NCBI GenBank assembly: GCA_038251625.1 | Contig: JBBSBE010000005.1 | Coordinates: 1 to 64,000, forward strand | Origin: JBBQXK01 sp038251625 | GTDB lineage: Bacteria; Pseudomonadota; Alphaproteobacteria; Rhodobacterales; Rhodobacteraceae | Length of the DNA stretch: 64,000 bases | Reading direction: 5' to 3' | Shown: positions 24,400 through 32,793 of the stretch, one piece after another | How positions within the stretch are numbered: position 1 is the first letter of the stretch | Layout: each line of letters starts with the position of its first letter | Made by a program: the position numbers and the translations under genes | Notes under the pieces: generated by a model | Told to the model about the DNA's origin: nothing | Database searches by the model: none | Seen by the model: only the letters and a program-made list of their open reading frames with translations

Positions 24400-25947
24400 A
24401 TGGACGAGCAACCGGGGATCTTCGTGGGCGGTGGCGGCGAAGGGTACGGCTTGGCGCAAAGGCTGCTGCTTGGCTATGGCAACCGCCACGGGCTGATCGC
24501 GGGTGCGACAGGCACCGGCAAGACGGTCACGCTGCAAATCCTTGCCGAAGGGTTTTCCGCCGCAGGGGTGCCGGTCTTCATGTCGGATGTGAAGGGCGAT
24601 CTTTCCGGCATCGGGGCGCCGGGATCGGCGGCGGGCAAGCTGCACGAACCCTTCATGAAACGGGCCGAAACCATTGGCCTTGATCTGCAATACCGCGCGT
24701 TTCCGGTGACTTACTGGGATCTCTTCGGGCAACAGGGCCACCCGGTGCGGACCACGGTGGCCGAGATGGGGCCGTTGCTTCTGTCGCGTCTTCTGGAACT
24801 GACGGACCCGCAGGAGGGCGTGCTGAATGTGGCGTTCCGGCTGTCGGATGACGAGGGGCTGCCACTTCTGGATCTGAAGGATCTACAGGCGCTTTTGACC
24901 TTCATCGCCGAGAATGCGGCGGCCATCGGTGCCAGATATGGCCTGGTGTCAACCACATCGGTGGGTGCGATCCAGCGGCGGCTTCTGGTGCTGGAAAATC
25001 AGGGCGGGGCGAGCCTTTTTGGTGAACCGGCGCTCGACCTCCATGATCTGATGGCGGTGGATGGCGAAGGTTTTGGCCGGGTGAACATCCTTGCCGCGGA
25101 CAAGCTGATGGGGTCGCCGCGGCTTTATGCGACCTTCCTTCTGTGGCTTTTGTCGGAACTCTTTGAGACCCTGCCCGAGGTGGGCGACCCCGAGAAGCCG
25201 AAGCTCGTTTTCTTTTTCGACGAGGCGCATCTGTTGTTTGACGGCGCGCCAAAGGTGTTGGTCGACAAGGTGGAACAGGTGGCGCGGTTGATCCGGTCCA
25301 AGGGGGTGGGCATCTTCTTCATCACCCAGCAGCCTTCCGATGTGCCCGATGACATTCTGGCGCAGCTTGGCAACAGGGTGCAGCACGCGCTGCGGGCATT
25401 CACGGCGAAAGACCAGAAAAATCTGCGGCTTGCGGCGCAAACTTACCGTGACAATCCGCGCTTTTCGACGGAAGAGGCGATCCGCGACGTGGGCACCGGT
25501 GAGGCCGTGACCTCGTTTCTGGAGCGCAAAGGCATTCCCGGCATCGTTGAGCGGACGCTGGTCCGCCCGCCATCCTCGCAACTGGGGCCGATTGATCCTG
25601 CCGTGCGGGCGCAACTGATGGCGCAAAGCCCGATCCGCGGGAAATATGAAACCGTGATCGACCGCGACAGCGCCTTTGAACGGCTGCGGGCGCGCGCGGA
25701 TGCGGCGGCGAAAGAGGCGGCAGCGGCCGAGACGCGGGCGGCGCAGGAAAAGGATGAGGCGCGCGAGTTCCAGAACGCGCGGCGCTATGACGGGGGCAAG
25801 ACGCCGACGAAGAGGACCACCACGCGGCGCAGCACGTCTGACAGCGTGGGCGAGGCATTCGTGAAAAGTTTTGCGCGCCAGTTGGGCACCCGGGGCGGGC
25901 AAGCGGTGATCCGGGGGATCTTCGGCACGATCTTCAAAAGCCGCTGA
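24400..25947 (+). CDS. HerA-like / DUF853 ATPase (YjgR family)
   Basis: The 515-residue protein has Walker A GATGTGKT at 35-42 and Walker B LVFFFDEAHLLF near residue 270, with the HerA-type segment FFITQQPSDVP and an arginine-finger-like region after it. Residues from about 430 form a charged helix rich in alanine, glutamate and arginine, and the C-terminus is basic. YjgR proteins are hexameric-type ATPases of unknown physiological role, sometimes called helicase-like. Start at 24400 has GCGCAGGG upstream. No nuclease partner (NurA) is adjacent. Confidence 0.88.
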   Translation: MDEQPGIFVGGGGEGYGLAQRLLLGYGNRHGLIAGATGTGKTVTLQILAEGFSAAGVPVFMSDVKGDLSGIGAPGSAAGKLHEPFMKRAETIGLDLQYRAFPVTYWDLFGQQGHPVRTTVAEMGPLLLSRLLELTDPQEGVLNVAFRLSDDEGLPLLDLKDLQALLTFIAENAAAIGARYGLVSTTSVGAIQRRLLVLENQGGASLFGEPALDLHDLMAVDGEGFGRVNILAADKLMGSPRLYATFLLWLLSELFETLPEVGDPEKPKLVFFFDEAHLLFDGAPKVLVDKVEQVARLIRSKGVGIFFITQQPSDVPDDILAQLGNRVQHALRAFTAKDQKNLRLAAQTYRDNPRFSTEEAIRDVGTGEAVTSFLERKGIPGIVERTLVRPPSSQLGPIDPAVRAQLMAQSPIRGKYETVIDRDSAFERLRARADAAAKEAAAAETRAAQEKDEAREFQNARRYDGGKTPTKRTTTRRSTSDSVGEAFVKSFARQLGTRGGQAVIRGIFGTIFKSR

Positions 25948-25996
25948 AGGGACGGAAACCTGCGTCCGTTATCCGTACCGCCGCTGTACCGCGCGC

Positions 25997-26015
25997 GTCG
26001 GTTTTCTGTACCGAC
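25997..26015. terminator. Hairpin in the convergent gap between HerA-like gene and guaA
   Basis: GTCGGT (25997-26002) and ACCGAC (26010-26015) pair around seven bases; flanking CGCGCG stretches can extend it. No T run follows on either strand. TGTACCG occurs twice in this gap. Confidence 0.3.
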
Positions 26016-26059
26016 ACGCCGCGCGGGCGGTTCAGAGGTTGTGAACGGGGAAAGCCCGG

Positions 26060-27625
26060 CTATTCCAGTTCGATCGTGCCCGGCGGTTTCGACGTGCAGT
26101 CGTAGAACACGCGGTTCACGCCCGGCACTTCGTTGATGATCCGGGTCGATGTCTCGCCCAGAAAATCGTGGGTGAAGGGGTAATAGTCAGCCGTCATCCC
26201 GTCGACCGAGGTGACGGCACGCAGGGCCAGCGCATAATCGTAGGTGCGGTAGTCGCCCATCACGCCCACGGTCCGCATCGGCAGGATCGCGGCAAAGGCC
26301 TGCCAGATATCATCGTAAAGGCCATGCTTGCGGATCTGGTCGATGTAGATCGCATCGGCGCGGCGCAGGATTTCCAGCTTTTCGGGCGTGATCTCGCCGG
26401 GGCAGCGGATGGCCAGGCCGGGGCCGGGGAAGGGGTGGCGGGCGATGAAGGGTTCGGGCAGGCCAAGCTCGCAGCCCAGGGCGCGCACTTCATCCTTGAA
26501 AAGTTCACGCAGGGGTTCGACGAGCTTGAGGCCCATCTTTTCGGGCAGACCGCCCACGTTGTGGTGCGACTTGATCGTGACCGAGGGGCCGCCGGAAAAG
26601 CTGACGCTTTCGATGACGTCCGGGTAAAGCGTGCCTTGCGCCAGAAACTCTGCGCCCCCGACGGCGGTGGCATGTTTCTGGAAAACGTCGATGAAGAGCC
26701 GCCCGATGGTTTTGCGCTTCACCTCGGGGTCGGACACGCCGGTGAGCGCGCCGAGGAAAAGATCGCTTTCGTCGGCGTGGATCAGGGGGATGTTCCAGGT
26801 ATCGCGGAACATGCTGACGACCTGTTCCGCCTCGCCCAGCCGCAAAAGCCCGTGATCGACAAAGACGCAGGTCAACTGGTCGCCGATCGCCTCGTGGATC
26901 AGGACGGCGGCGACGGAGCTGTCCACGCCGCCCGACAGGCCGCAGATCACTTTCGCGTCGCCCACCTGATCGCGGATCTTGCGCAGCGCCTCTTCCCGGT
27001 AGGCGCCCATCGTCCAGTCGCCGGAGAAGCCTGCAAGGCGGACGAAGTTTTCGTAAAGCTTCGCGCCTTTGGGGGTGTGGTGCACCTCGGGGTGAAACTG
27101 GACGGCATAGAAATGGCGCGTGGGGTCGGCGGTGATGGCGAAGGGGGCATTGGGCGAGGTGCCAAGCACCTCAAACCCCGGGGCGAGGGCCGAGACATGG
27201 TCGCCGTGGCTCATCCAGACCTGTTCGCGCACCGGCAAAGCCTCGGGGGCGAACCAGCCCGCAAGGATCGGGTGCGTGCGGTCGGTGGGTGTGACGAAGG
27301 CGCGGCCAAACTCTGCCGTGCCATGCCCCCGCTCTACCTTGCCGCCAAGACAATGCATCATCACCTGCTGGCCGTAACAGATGCCAAGGATGGGCACGCC
27401 CATCGTGAACACGCCCGCAGGCGGCATCGGCGCGCCTTGCGTGAAGACCGAGGCCGGACCACCCGACAGGATCACCGCCTTGGGGGCGAAATCGGCCAGA
27501 AACGCATCGTCCACCCGGTTGAAGGGGTGGATCTCGCAATAGACGTGCAGCTCGCGCAGGCGGCGCGCGATGAGCTGCGTGACCTGGCTGCCGAAATCGA
27601 TGATCAGGAGGCGTTCGTGGTGCAT
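26060..27625 (-). CDS. guaA: GMP synthase (glutamine-hydrolysing)
   Basis: The 521-residue two-domain enzyme converts XMP to GMP. The amidotransferase domain has C83 in GICYGQQ with H178 and E180 in FHPEV; the ATP pyrophosphatase domain has the P-loop SGGVDSS at 231-237; the dimerisation domain ends in the canonical GTIE(L)E terminus. Start at 27625 (MHHERLLIID), the first residue consistent with the family; the frame extends upstream to 27688 without support. Divergent from the MttB-family gene. Confidence 0.97.
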   Translation of the reverse strand: MHHERLLIIDFGSQVTQLIARRLRELHVYCEIHPFNRVDDAFLADFAPKAVILSGGPASVFTQGAPMPPAGVFTMGVPILGICYGQQVMMHCLGGKVERGHGTAEFGRAFVTPTDRTHPILAGWFAPEALPVREQVWMSHGDHVSALAPGFEVLGTSPNAPFAITADPTRHFYAVQFHPEVHHTPKGAKLYENFVRLAGFSGDWTMGAYREEALRKIRDQVGDAKVICGLSGGVDSSVAAVLIHEAIGDQLTCVFVDHGLLRLGEAEQVVSMFRDTWNIPLIHADESDLFLGALTGVSDPEVKRKTIGRLFIDVFQKHATAVGGAEFLAQGTLYPDVIESVSFSGGPSVTIKSHHNVGGLPEKMGLKLVEPLRELFKDEVRALGCELGLPEPFIARHPFPGPGLAIRCPGEITPEKLEILRRADAIYIDQIRKHGLYDDIWQAFAAILPMRTVGVMGDYRTYDYALALRAVTSVDGMTADYYPFTHDFLGETSTRIINEVPGVNRVFYDCTSKPPGTIELE

Positions 27626-27828
27626 GGGTTCGGGTAGCCAATGGTTTCGGGAATCGCAAGGGGCTGCCGCATCGCAAGGGTTTTGCACGCCCGGCGGGCC
27701 CTGTGCGCATCGGCGAGGGGGGAAGGCGCGCGCATGTCGTTTTCGGGCGGCAAGCGGCGGAAACGGGGGCCGGGGCGGCGGCCCACTTCGGCATAAACGG
27801 GGGCGATGGGCCGGACGGAGGGTTGGCG

Positions 27829-29376
27829 ATGAGCGATGCAGCGGTGGCAGGGCGGCGGGTGCGCGGCGGCGGCGGGTCGGTCCGGCGCGCGGAACGCACT
27901 GCGGTGCATTTCGAGACGGCGCGCTTCATCAGCCGCAACATCCCCAATTTCGACATCCTGAACGAAGAGGCGCTGCAGATCATCGAATGGAACGCCGACA
28001 CGGTGCTTGAGGAGGTGGGGGTCAATTTCGTTGACAACCCGGCGGCCCTTGCGCTGTGGCGCGAGGCGGGCGCCGATGTGAAGGGCGAAAGGGTGCGCAT
28101 CCCGCGCGGTCTTGCGCGCAAGCTTTGCGCCACGGCACCATCGCAGTTCACCCAGATCGCCCGGAACCCCGCCCGCAATGTCGAGGTGGGCGGGCGCAAT
28201 CTGGTGCTGGCGCCCGTCTATGGCCCCCCCTTCGTGCGCGACCGCGTTGGCGGGCGGCGCTACGCGACGATGGAGGATTTCCGCAACTTCGTGAAGCTTG
28301 GCTACATGTCGAAGTGGCTGCACCATTCGGGCGGCACAGTCTGCGAGCCGACCGATATTGCGGTGAACAAGCGGCATCTGGATATGCTGCACGCCCATAT
28401 GGTGCTGTCGGACAAGCCCTTCATGGGGTCTGTGACCGAACCGAGCCGGGCGGAAGATTCGGTGGAGATGTGCCGGATCCTCTTTGGGTCCGACGTGGTG
28501 GACCGACACGTGGTGATGACGTCGCTCATCAACATCAATTCACCCCTGACGTTTGATTCGGTGATGATGGGGGCGCTGGAGGTTTATGCCCGCGCCAATC
28601 AAGCCGCGATCATCAGCCCCTTCATCGTGGGGGGGGCCATGGCACCGGTCACGGTGGCGGGCACATTGACGCAGGTGCTGGCCGAGGTGCTGGCGGGTGT
28701 GGCCTACAGCCAGTTGGTGCGTGCGGGTGCGCCAGTGATCTTTGGCGCTTTCGTCACCAGCATCGACATGAATTCGGGCGCGCCCACCTTCGGCACGCCC
28801 GAGGCGGCGCATATAACCTATGGCGCGGGGCAACTCGCGCGGCGGATGAACCTTCCCTATCGGTCGGGCGGATCGTTCTGCGGCTCGAAGCTGCCCGATG
28901 CGCAGGCGGCCTACGAGACGGCCAACAGCCTGAACATGGCGTTGCTGGCGGGCGTCAATTTCATGCTGCACGCCTGCGGGTGGCTGGAAGGCGGGCTGGT
29001 CAGTTCCTACGAGAAATTCGTGATGGATGCCGATCAACTGGGCACGCTGCACCATCTGGCGCAGGGCGTGATGATGGATACGAACGGGCAGGGGATGGAT
29101 GCGATCCGCGAGGTCGGCCCCGGCGGGCATTATCTGGGCTGCGAACACACGCAGGCCAATTTCAAAAGCGCGTTCTGGCGGTCGGACCTTTTTGACTACA
29201 AGCCCTTCGAGACATGGGACGAAGAGGGTGCGCGCGATACCGAGGCGCTGGCCGCAGAGCGGGTGAAAAAGCAGTTGGGTGATTACCAGCAGCCCCCGCT
29301 TGACCAAGGTGTGGCGGAGGCGCTGGACGCCTATGTGGCGCAAAAGAAGGCGTCGATGCCCGACGCCTTCATCTGA
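27829..29376 (+). CDS. MttB-family (non-pyrrolysine) amine methyltransferase
   Basis: The 515-residue TIM-barrel protein belongs to the trimethylamine/glycine-betaine methyltransferase superfamily (COG5598). It is read through without any in-frame TAG, so it is not a pyrrolysine enzyme. Such proteins demethylate quaternary amines (glycine betaine, proline betaine, carnitine) and load the methyl onto a corrinoid protein. The ATG at 27829 follows GGACGGAGGG. The first 20 residues are glycine/arginine-rich. No corrinoid protein lies beside it, but the folate methyltransferase and MetF at 14-16 kb could take the methyl group on. Confidence 0.88.
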   Translation: MSDAAVAGRRVRGGGGSVRRAERTAVHFETARFISRNIPNFDILNEEALQIIEWNADTVLEEVGVNFVDNPAALALWREAGADVKGERVRIPRGLARKLCATAPSQFTQIARNPARNVEVGGRNLVLAPVYGPPFVRDRVGGRRYATMEDFRNFVKLGYMSKWLHHSGGTVCEPTDIAVNKRHLDMLHAHMVLSDKPFMGSVTEPSRAEDSVEMCRILFGSDVVDRHVVMTSLININSPLTFDSVMMGALEVYARANQAAIISPFIVGGAMAPVTVAGTLTQVLAEVLAGVAYSQLVRAGAPVIFGAFVTSIDMNSGAPTFGTPEAAHITYGAGQLARRMNLPYRSGGSFCGSKLPDAQAAYETANSLNMALLAGVNFMLHACGWLEGGLVSSYEKFVMDADQLGTLHHLAQGVMMDTNGQGMDAIREVGPGGHYLGCEHTQANFKSAFWRSDLFDYKPFETWDEEGARDTEALAAERVKKQLGDYQQPPLDQGVAEALDAYVAQKKASMPDAFI

Positions 29377-29383
29377 CAGGGCC

Positions 29384-29668
29384 TCAGCCGGGGTTGGCCA
29401 GAAGCCGCGTTTCGGCCATCAGCGCGATCAGGATCTCGATGTGGCGGGTCAGCGAATAGCCGGCCTCGCCGCTTTGGCGTTCAACCTCGCTGCGGTGTTC
29501 GGCCGCCATCAGTTCCGCCACCGCGCGTTCGGAAGACCGTGTGGCTTCGGGCGCCACGAGGCGGCGCAGGTCACGCTCGCGCCGGTAGTCGAGCAGCCCG
29601 TGGCGGGCCGCGCGGATCAGGAGACTGGGGCGGCGCAGATCGGAAAGGGAAGTGGTCGGGTGTGTCAT
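29384..29668 (-). CDS. DUF6477-type small protein
   Basis: The 94-residue protein has the pattern SDLRRPSLLIRAARHGL and, near the C-terminus, YSLTRHIEILIALMAE, which I recall as DUF6477, a family restricted to Rhodobacterales. It is helical and soluble, function unknown. Start at 29668 has AGGAGGAT just upstream. It is divergent from the DUF6456 regulator, and the two families are commonly neighbours, which suggests related roles. Confidence 0.7.
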   Translation of the reverse strand: MTHPTTSLSDLRRPSLLIRAARHGLLDYRRERDLRRLVAPEATRSSERAVAELMAAEHRSEVERQSGEAGYSLTRHIEILIALMAETRLLANPG

Positions 29669-29756
29669 GGTATCCTCCTGACGTGGAGGCGGCAGATTGC
29701 ACCGATACAACCCAGCGTTGCGTTTTGGCCGATTCCGCCGCGCGCTGGTTTCCCGT

Positions 29757-29777
29757 TTGTTTAGCTTTTAGAAACAA
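29757..29777. promoter_or_regulatory. Inverted repeat in AT-rich promoter region before the DUF6456 gene
   Basis: TTGTTT (29757-29762) and AAACAA (29772-29777) form an inverted repeat around nine bases, inside the most AT-rich stretch of this part of the window. One TTAAC (CtrA half-site-like) lies at 29799-29803, but there is no full TTAA-N7-TTAA site. Confidence 0.35.
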
Positions 29778-29885
29778 TTATCCTCAAAAGCGCAGAAATT
29801 AACAGGTCAGTAACAAATGCCACCCAAGGTTGCATTCTGGCAGGGCCGGGACCAGGAACCGGCAGGAATGTCGTGCGAGGCTGAC

Positions 29886-31007
29886 ATGCATCAGGACGAG
29901 ACGGCGGTAGCGAACCTGCCGGATTGGGTGCCGGATGCGCTGCGCCACTATCTTCACCACACCGAAGCGGGCCTTTCGTTCCGGGCCATTGCCCGGCGCG
30001 AGGGGCGCCATGCCTCGACCGTCATGCGCCAGTGTCGCCGGTTTGAAAACCGGCGGGACGATCCCTTGTGGGATGACGCGCTGACGGCACTTGCGCAAGG
30101 GCCCGTGGCGGTGGGGGAAGACCTGTCAGCCCAGAAGGAGGCCCCGACCATGTCAGCCGTCATCCGTACTTCCGCCGCCACCGTTGAGGCGGCGCTTATC
30201 GAACGCGAGGCGCGCCGCGTGTTGCGCCGTCTGGTCGAGCCCGGCGCCGTGCTGGCGATTGCCGCCGACATGGACAAGGCCGCGATCCTGCGCGACCTGC
30301 CCGATGGCAAGACCGCGCGCACCGGCATTCTGGAGCGCAGTGTGGCGCAGGCCTTTGCCTTGCGCGACTGGATCCAGTGCCGCAAGCCCGGGCGCATCGC
30401 CACCTATGAGATCAGCGTGTCGGGCCGCGCCGCGCTGAAGCGGATGGTCGAGGAAGATGATTGCCGGGCCCAAGGGATGCATGATGCAGCGGCACCCTTT
30501 GGCGCGCAGCACCGCAGCTTTGCCACCCGGGACGTATCCGAAGAGGGCGGCACGCGGCGGGTGCGCTACAATCTGGCCGAAAGCCCGGTTACGTTGCTGG
30601 CGCGGCGGCGCGAAAAGGATGGCACGGCCTTTCTGGCCCCCGAACTTGCCGGCGCGGCAGAGCGGCTGCGCGAGGATTTCGAACTGGCCCAGATGGGCCC
30701 GCGCGTGACGCAGAACTGGGAGCGGTTTCTGACGGCGGGCGACCGGGGCGGCTACCGCGCCGATGCGGGCGGGGCGGAAGGCCCGCGCAGCGCGCGCGAG
30801 CGCGTGGCGGCGGCGTTGCGCGATCTGGGGCCGGGCCTTGGAGATGTGGCGCTGCGCTGCTGCTGTTTTCTGGAAGGTCTGGAGGCGGCAGAGCAGCGCA
30901 TGGGATGGTCCGCGCGGTCGGGCAAGATCGTGCTGCGCATCGCCCTTCAGCGGCTGCACCGGCACTATCTGGAAACCTATGGGCCGGCAGGCCGGATGAT
31001 CGGCTGA
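29886..31007 (+). CDS. DUF6456 regulator with N-terminal HTH, GafA-like
   Basis: Encodes 373 residues. The N-terminal 70 hold a helix-turn-helix (GLSFRAIARREGRHASTVMRQ); a middle region of about 100 residues again looks like a winged helix; the last 140 (WERFLTAGD to the LETYGP end) match DUF6456 as I recall it. This layout and size fit GafA, the direct activator of gene transfer agent genes in Rhodobacter capsulatus. Start 29886 has GAGG five bases upstream; in-frame ATGs at 29868 and 29817 are possible. No GTA structural genes are in the window. Confidence 0.65.
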   Translation: MHQDETAVANLPDWVPDALRHYLHHTEAGLSFRAIARREGRHASTVMRQCRRFENRRDDPLWDDALTALAQGPVAVGEDLSAQKEAPTMSAVIRTSAATVEAALIEREARRVLRRLVEPGAVLAIAADMDKAAILRDLPDGKTARTGILERSVAQAFALRDWIQCRKPGRIATYEISVSGRAALKRMVEEDDCRAQGMHDAAAPFGAQHRSFATRDVSEEGGTRRVRYNLAESPVTLLARRREKDGTAFLAPELAGAAERLREDFELAQMGPRVTQNWERFLTAGDRGGYRADAGGAEGPRSARERVAAALRDLGPGLGDVALRCCCFLEGLEAAEQRMGWSARSGKIVLRIALQRLHRHYLETYGPAGRMIG

Positions 31008-31055
31008 CGGGTTCGGGGCGGTAGACATTTGCGCCATCGTGCCTAGGTCTTGGGT

Positions 31056-31550
31056 ATGAGACATGACAGTCGAGCCCCCGACACCGCCGCGCTGAACGCC
31101 CTCGCCCGTGCTGCCACGCTGCATTGCCTGATGGGCTGCGGCACGGGTGAAGTGGCCGGTATGGTGATCGGATCAGCGCTTGGTCTGGGAACATGGGCGA
31201 CGGTTCTGCTGGCGCTCGCGCTGGCATTCCTGATCGGCTACGGGCTGACGATGATCCCCCTTCGTCGTTCCGGGATGGCGTGGCGCGCGGTACTGGCGAC
31301 GGGCCTTGCGGCGGATACCGCCTCGATCTCGGTGATGGAGATTGTGGACAACGCGCTGATGCTGGTCATTCCCGGTGCGATGACGGCGGGTCTGGACGAT
31401 CCGGTTTTCTGGGGGTCCATGGCGCTGTCGCTTGGTCTTGGCGGGGTCGCGGCTTTCCCGGTCAATCGCTGGCTGATCGCAAGGGGGCGCGGCCATGCGC
31501 TGGTGCATGGGACGCATGCGCATGGCGGGCATGCGGGGCACGGGCATTGA
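31056..31550 (+). CDS. DUF4396 membrane protein with histidine-rich tail
   Basis: The 164-residue protein has about four transmembrane helices, the family motif TLHCLMGCGTGEVAGM near the N-terminus, and a C-terminal tail with eight histidines in the last 25 residues, suited to metal binding. DUF4396 proteins occur with copper and other metal-handling genes elsewhere; here the neighbours (DUF6456, lipA) give no such hint. Start at 31056. Confidence 0.8.
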   Translation: MRHDSRAPDTAALNALARAATLHCLMGCGTGEVAGMVIGSALGLGTWATVLLALALAFLIGYGLTMIPLRRSGMAWRAVLATGLAADTASISVMEIVDNALMLVIPGAMTAGLDDPVFWGSMALSLGLGGVAAFPVNRWLIARGRGHALVHGTHAHGGHAGHGH

Positions 31551-31598
31551 CCCTGCCGACCCGACGCGATTAAAACGGCGCAAGTGCAAGGAGTTCCG

Positions 31599-32555
31599 AT
31601 GAGCCCGCGCGACCTGACCATCCCGCAAGACCGCCACCCCGAAAAGGCCCACCGGCCCGATCAGGCGCAGCCCAAGAAACCGGCCTGGATCCGGGTGAAG
31701 GCGCCCACATCCGAGGGGTATCGCCAGACGCGCGATATCATCCGGGCGCAGGGGCTGGTGACGGTCTGCGAAGAGGCGGGCTGCCCGAACGTGGGCGAAT
31801 GCTGGAGCCAGGGCCACGCCACCATGATGATCATGGGCGAGATCTGCACCCGCGGCTGTACCTTTTGCAACGTGGCGACCGGCAAGCCGCAGGCGCTGAA
31901 TGCGTTCGAGCCGGGCCGGGTTGCGCATGCGGTGGCGCAACTGGGGCTGAAACATGTGGTTGTAACGTCGGTGGACCGCGACGATCTGGAAGATGGCGGG
32001 GCGGAGCATTTCGCGATGACGATCCGCGCGATCCGCCGTCAGGCGCCCGAGACGACGATCGAGATCCTGACGCCGGATTTCCTGAAATGCCCGGCCAGCG
32101 CGCTGGAAACCGTGGTTGCGGCACGGCCCGATGTGTTCAACCACAACCTTGAAACCGTGCCCGGCCTTTACCCCGAGGTGCGCCCCGGTGCGCGCTACTT
32201 CGCGTCCTTGCGCCTTTTGCAGCGGGTGAAAGAGCTTGATCCTGCGATGTTCACCAAGTCCGGCATCATGGTGGGGCTTGGCGAGGACCGGCAGGGCGTC
32301 GGGCAGGTGATGGACGACCTGCGCGCGGCGGATGTGGATTTCCTGACGATCGGGCAATACCTGCAACCGACCCCCAAGCATCACGGGGTGGACCGGTTCG
32401 TGACGCCAGAGGAGTTTGCGGCCTATGAGAAGGCGGCGCTTGGCAAGGGGTTCCTGATGGTGTCGGCCACCCCGCTCACCCGGTCGAGCTATCATGCGGG
32501 CGAGGATTTTGCCCGGCTCAGGGCGGCCCGCGAGGCAAAGCTGGGGCGCGCCTGA
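31599..32555 (+). CDS. lipA: Lipoyl synthase
   Basis: The 318-residue radical SAM enzyme inserts sulfur into octanoyl groups on lipoate-dependent proteins. The auxiliary 4Fe-4S cluster cysteines are C57, C62 and C68; the radical SAM cluster is C83, C87 and C90 (CTRGCTFC); the conserved serine ligand is in TRSSYHA near the end. Start at 31599 has GGAG upstream. lipB is not adjacent. A hairpin-rich repeat region follows. Confidence 0.97.
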   Translation: MSPRDLTIPQDRHPEKAHRPDQAQPKKPAWIRVKAPTSEGYRQTRDIIRAQGLVTVCEEAGCPNVGECWSQGHATMMIMGEICTRGCTFCNVATGKPQALNAFEPGRVAHAVAQLGLKHVVVTSVDRDDLEDGGAEHFAMTIRAIRRQAPETTIEILTPDFLKCPASALETVVAARPDVFNHNLETVPGLYPEVRPGARYFASLRLLQRVKELDPAMFTKSGIMVGLGEDRQGVGQVMDDLRAADVDFLTIGQYLQPTPKHHGVDRFVTPEEFAAYEKAALGKGFLMVSATPLTRSSYHAGEDFARLRAAREAKLGRA

Positions 32556-32566
32556 GGCAGTTTGGA

Positions 32567-32645
32567 CAAGAAGAGGGGGCCAGCCCCCCGCAGCCGTTCC
32601 GGCTGCGCCCCCCGGGATATTTGCGCAGAGAAGAAGCGAAAGTTT
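32567..32645. repeat. Intergenic REP-like repeat unit
   Basis: The region after lipA has two stacked hairpins, GGGGGC-CA-GCCCCC and GCAGCCG-TTC-CGGCTGC, then CCCCCCGGGATATTTG and an AGAAGAAG end. I recall this pattern as a dispersed intergenic repeat in Rhodobacteraceae. Only one copy is seen here, so the call rests on memory of the pattern. It may end lipA transcription. Confidence 0.5.
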
Positions 32646-32793
32646 GACTAAAATTGTGCGTCGGCTTCGGAGACGTATTCGAGGGTGGTGTGCCGCGTCG
32701 GCAGCAAGGGGCAACGTTGCAGCCTTTCCTTGCCGCCATTGACCCCGCGCGGGGCCTCTGGCAATGCCTTCGGGCAGCGATGGGATGCCTGAC

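Noticed and set aside
29669..29885. Full CtrA site before the DUF6456 gene
   Set aside because: Only one TTAAC half-site is present; no TTAA-N7-TTAA.
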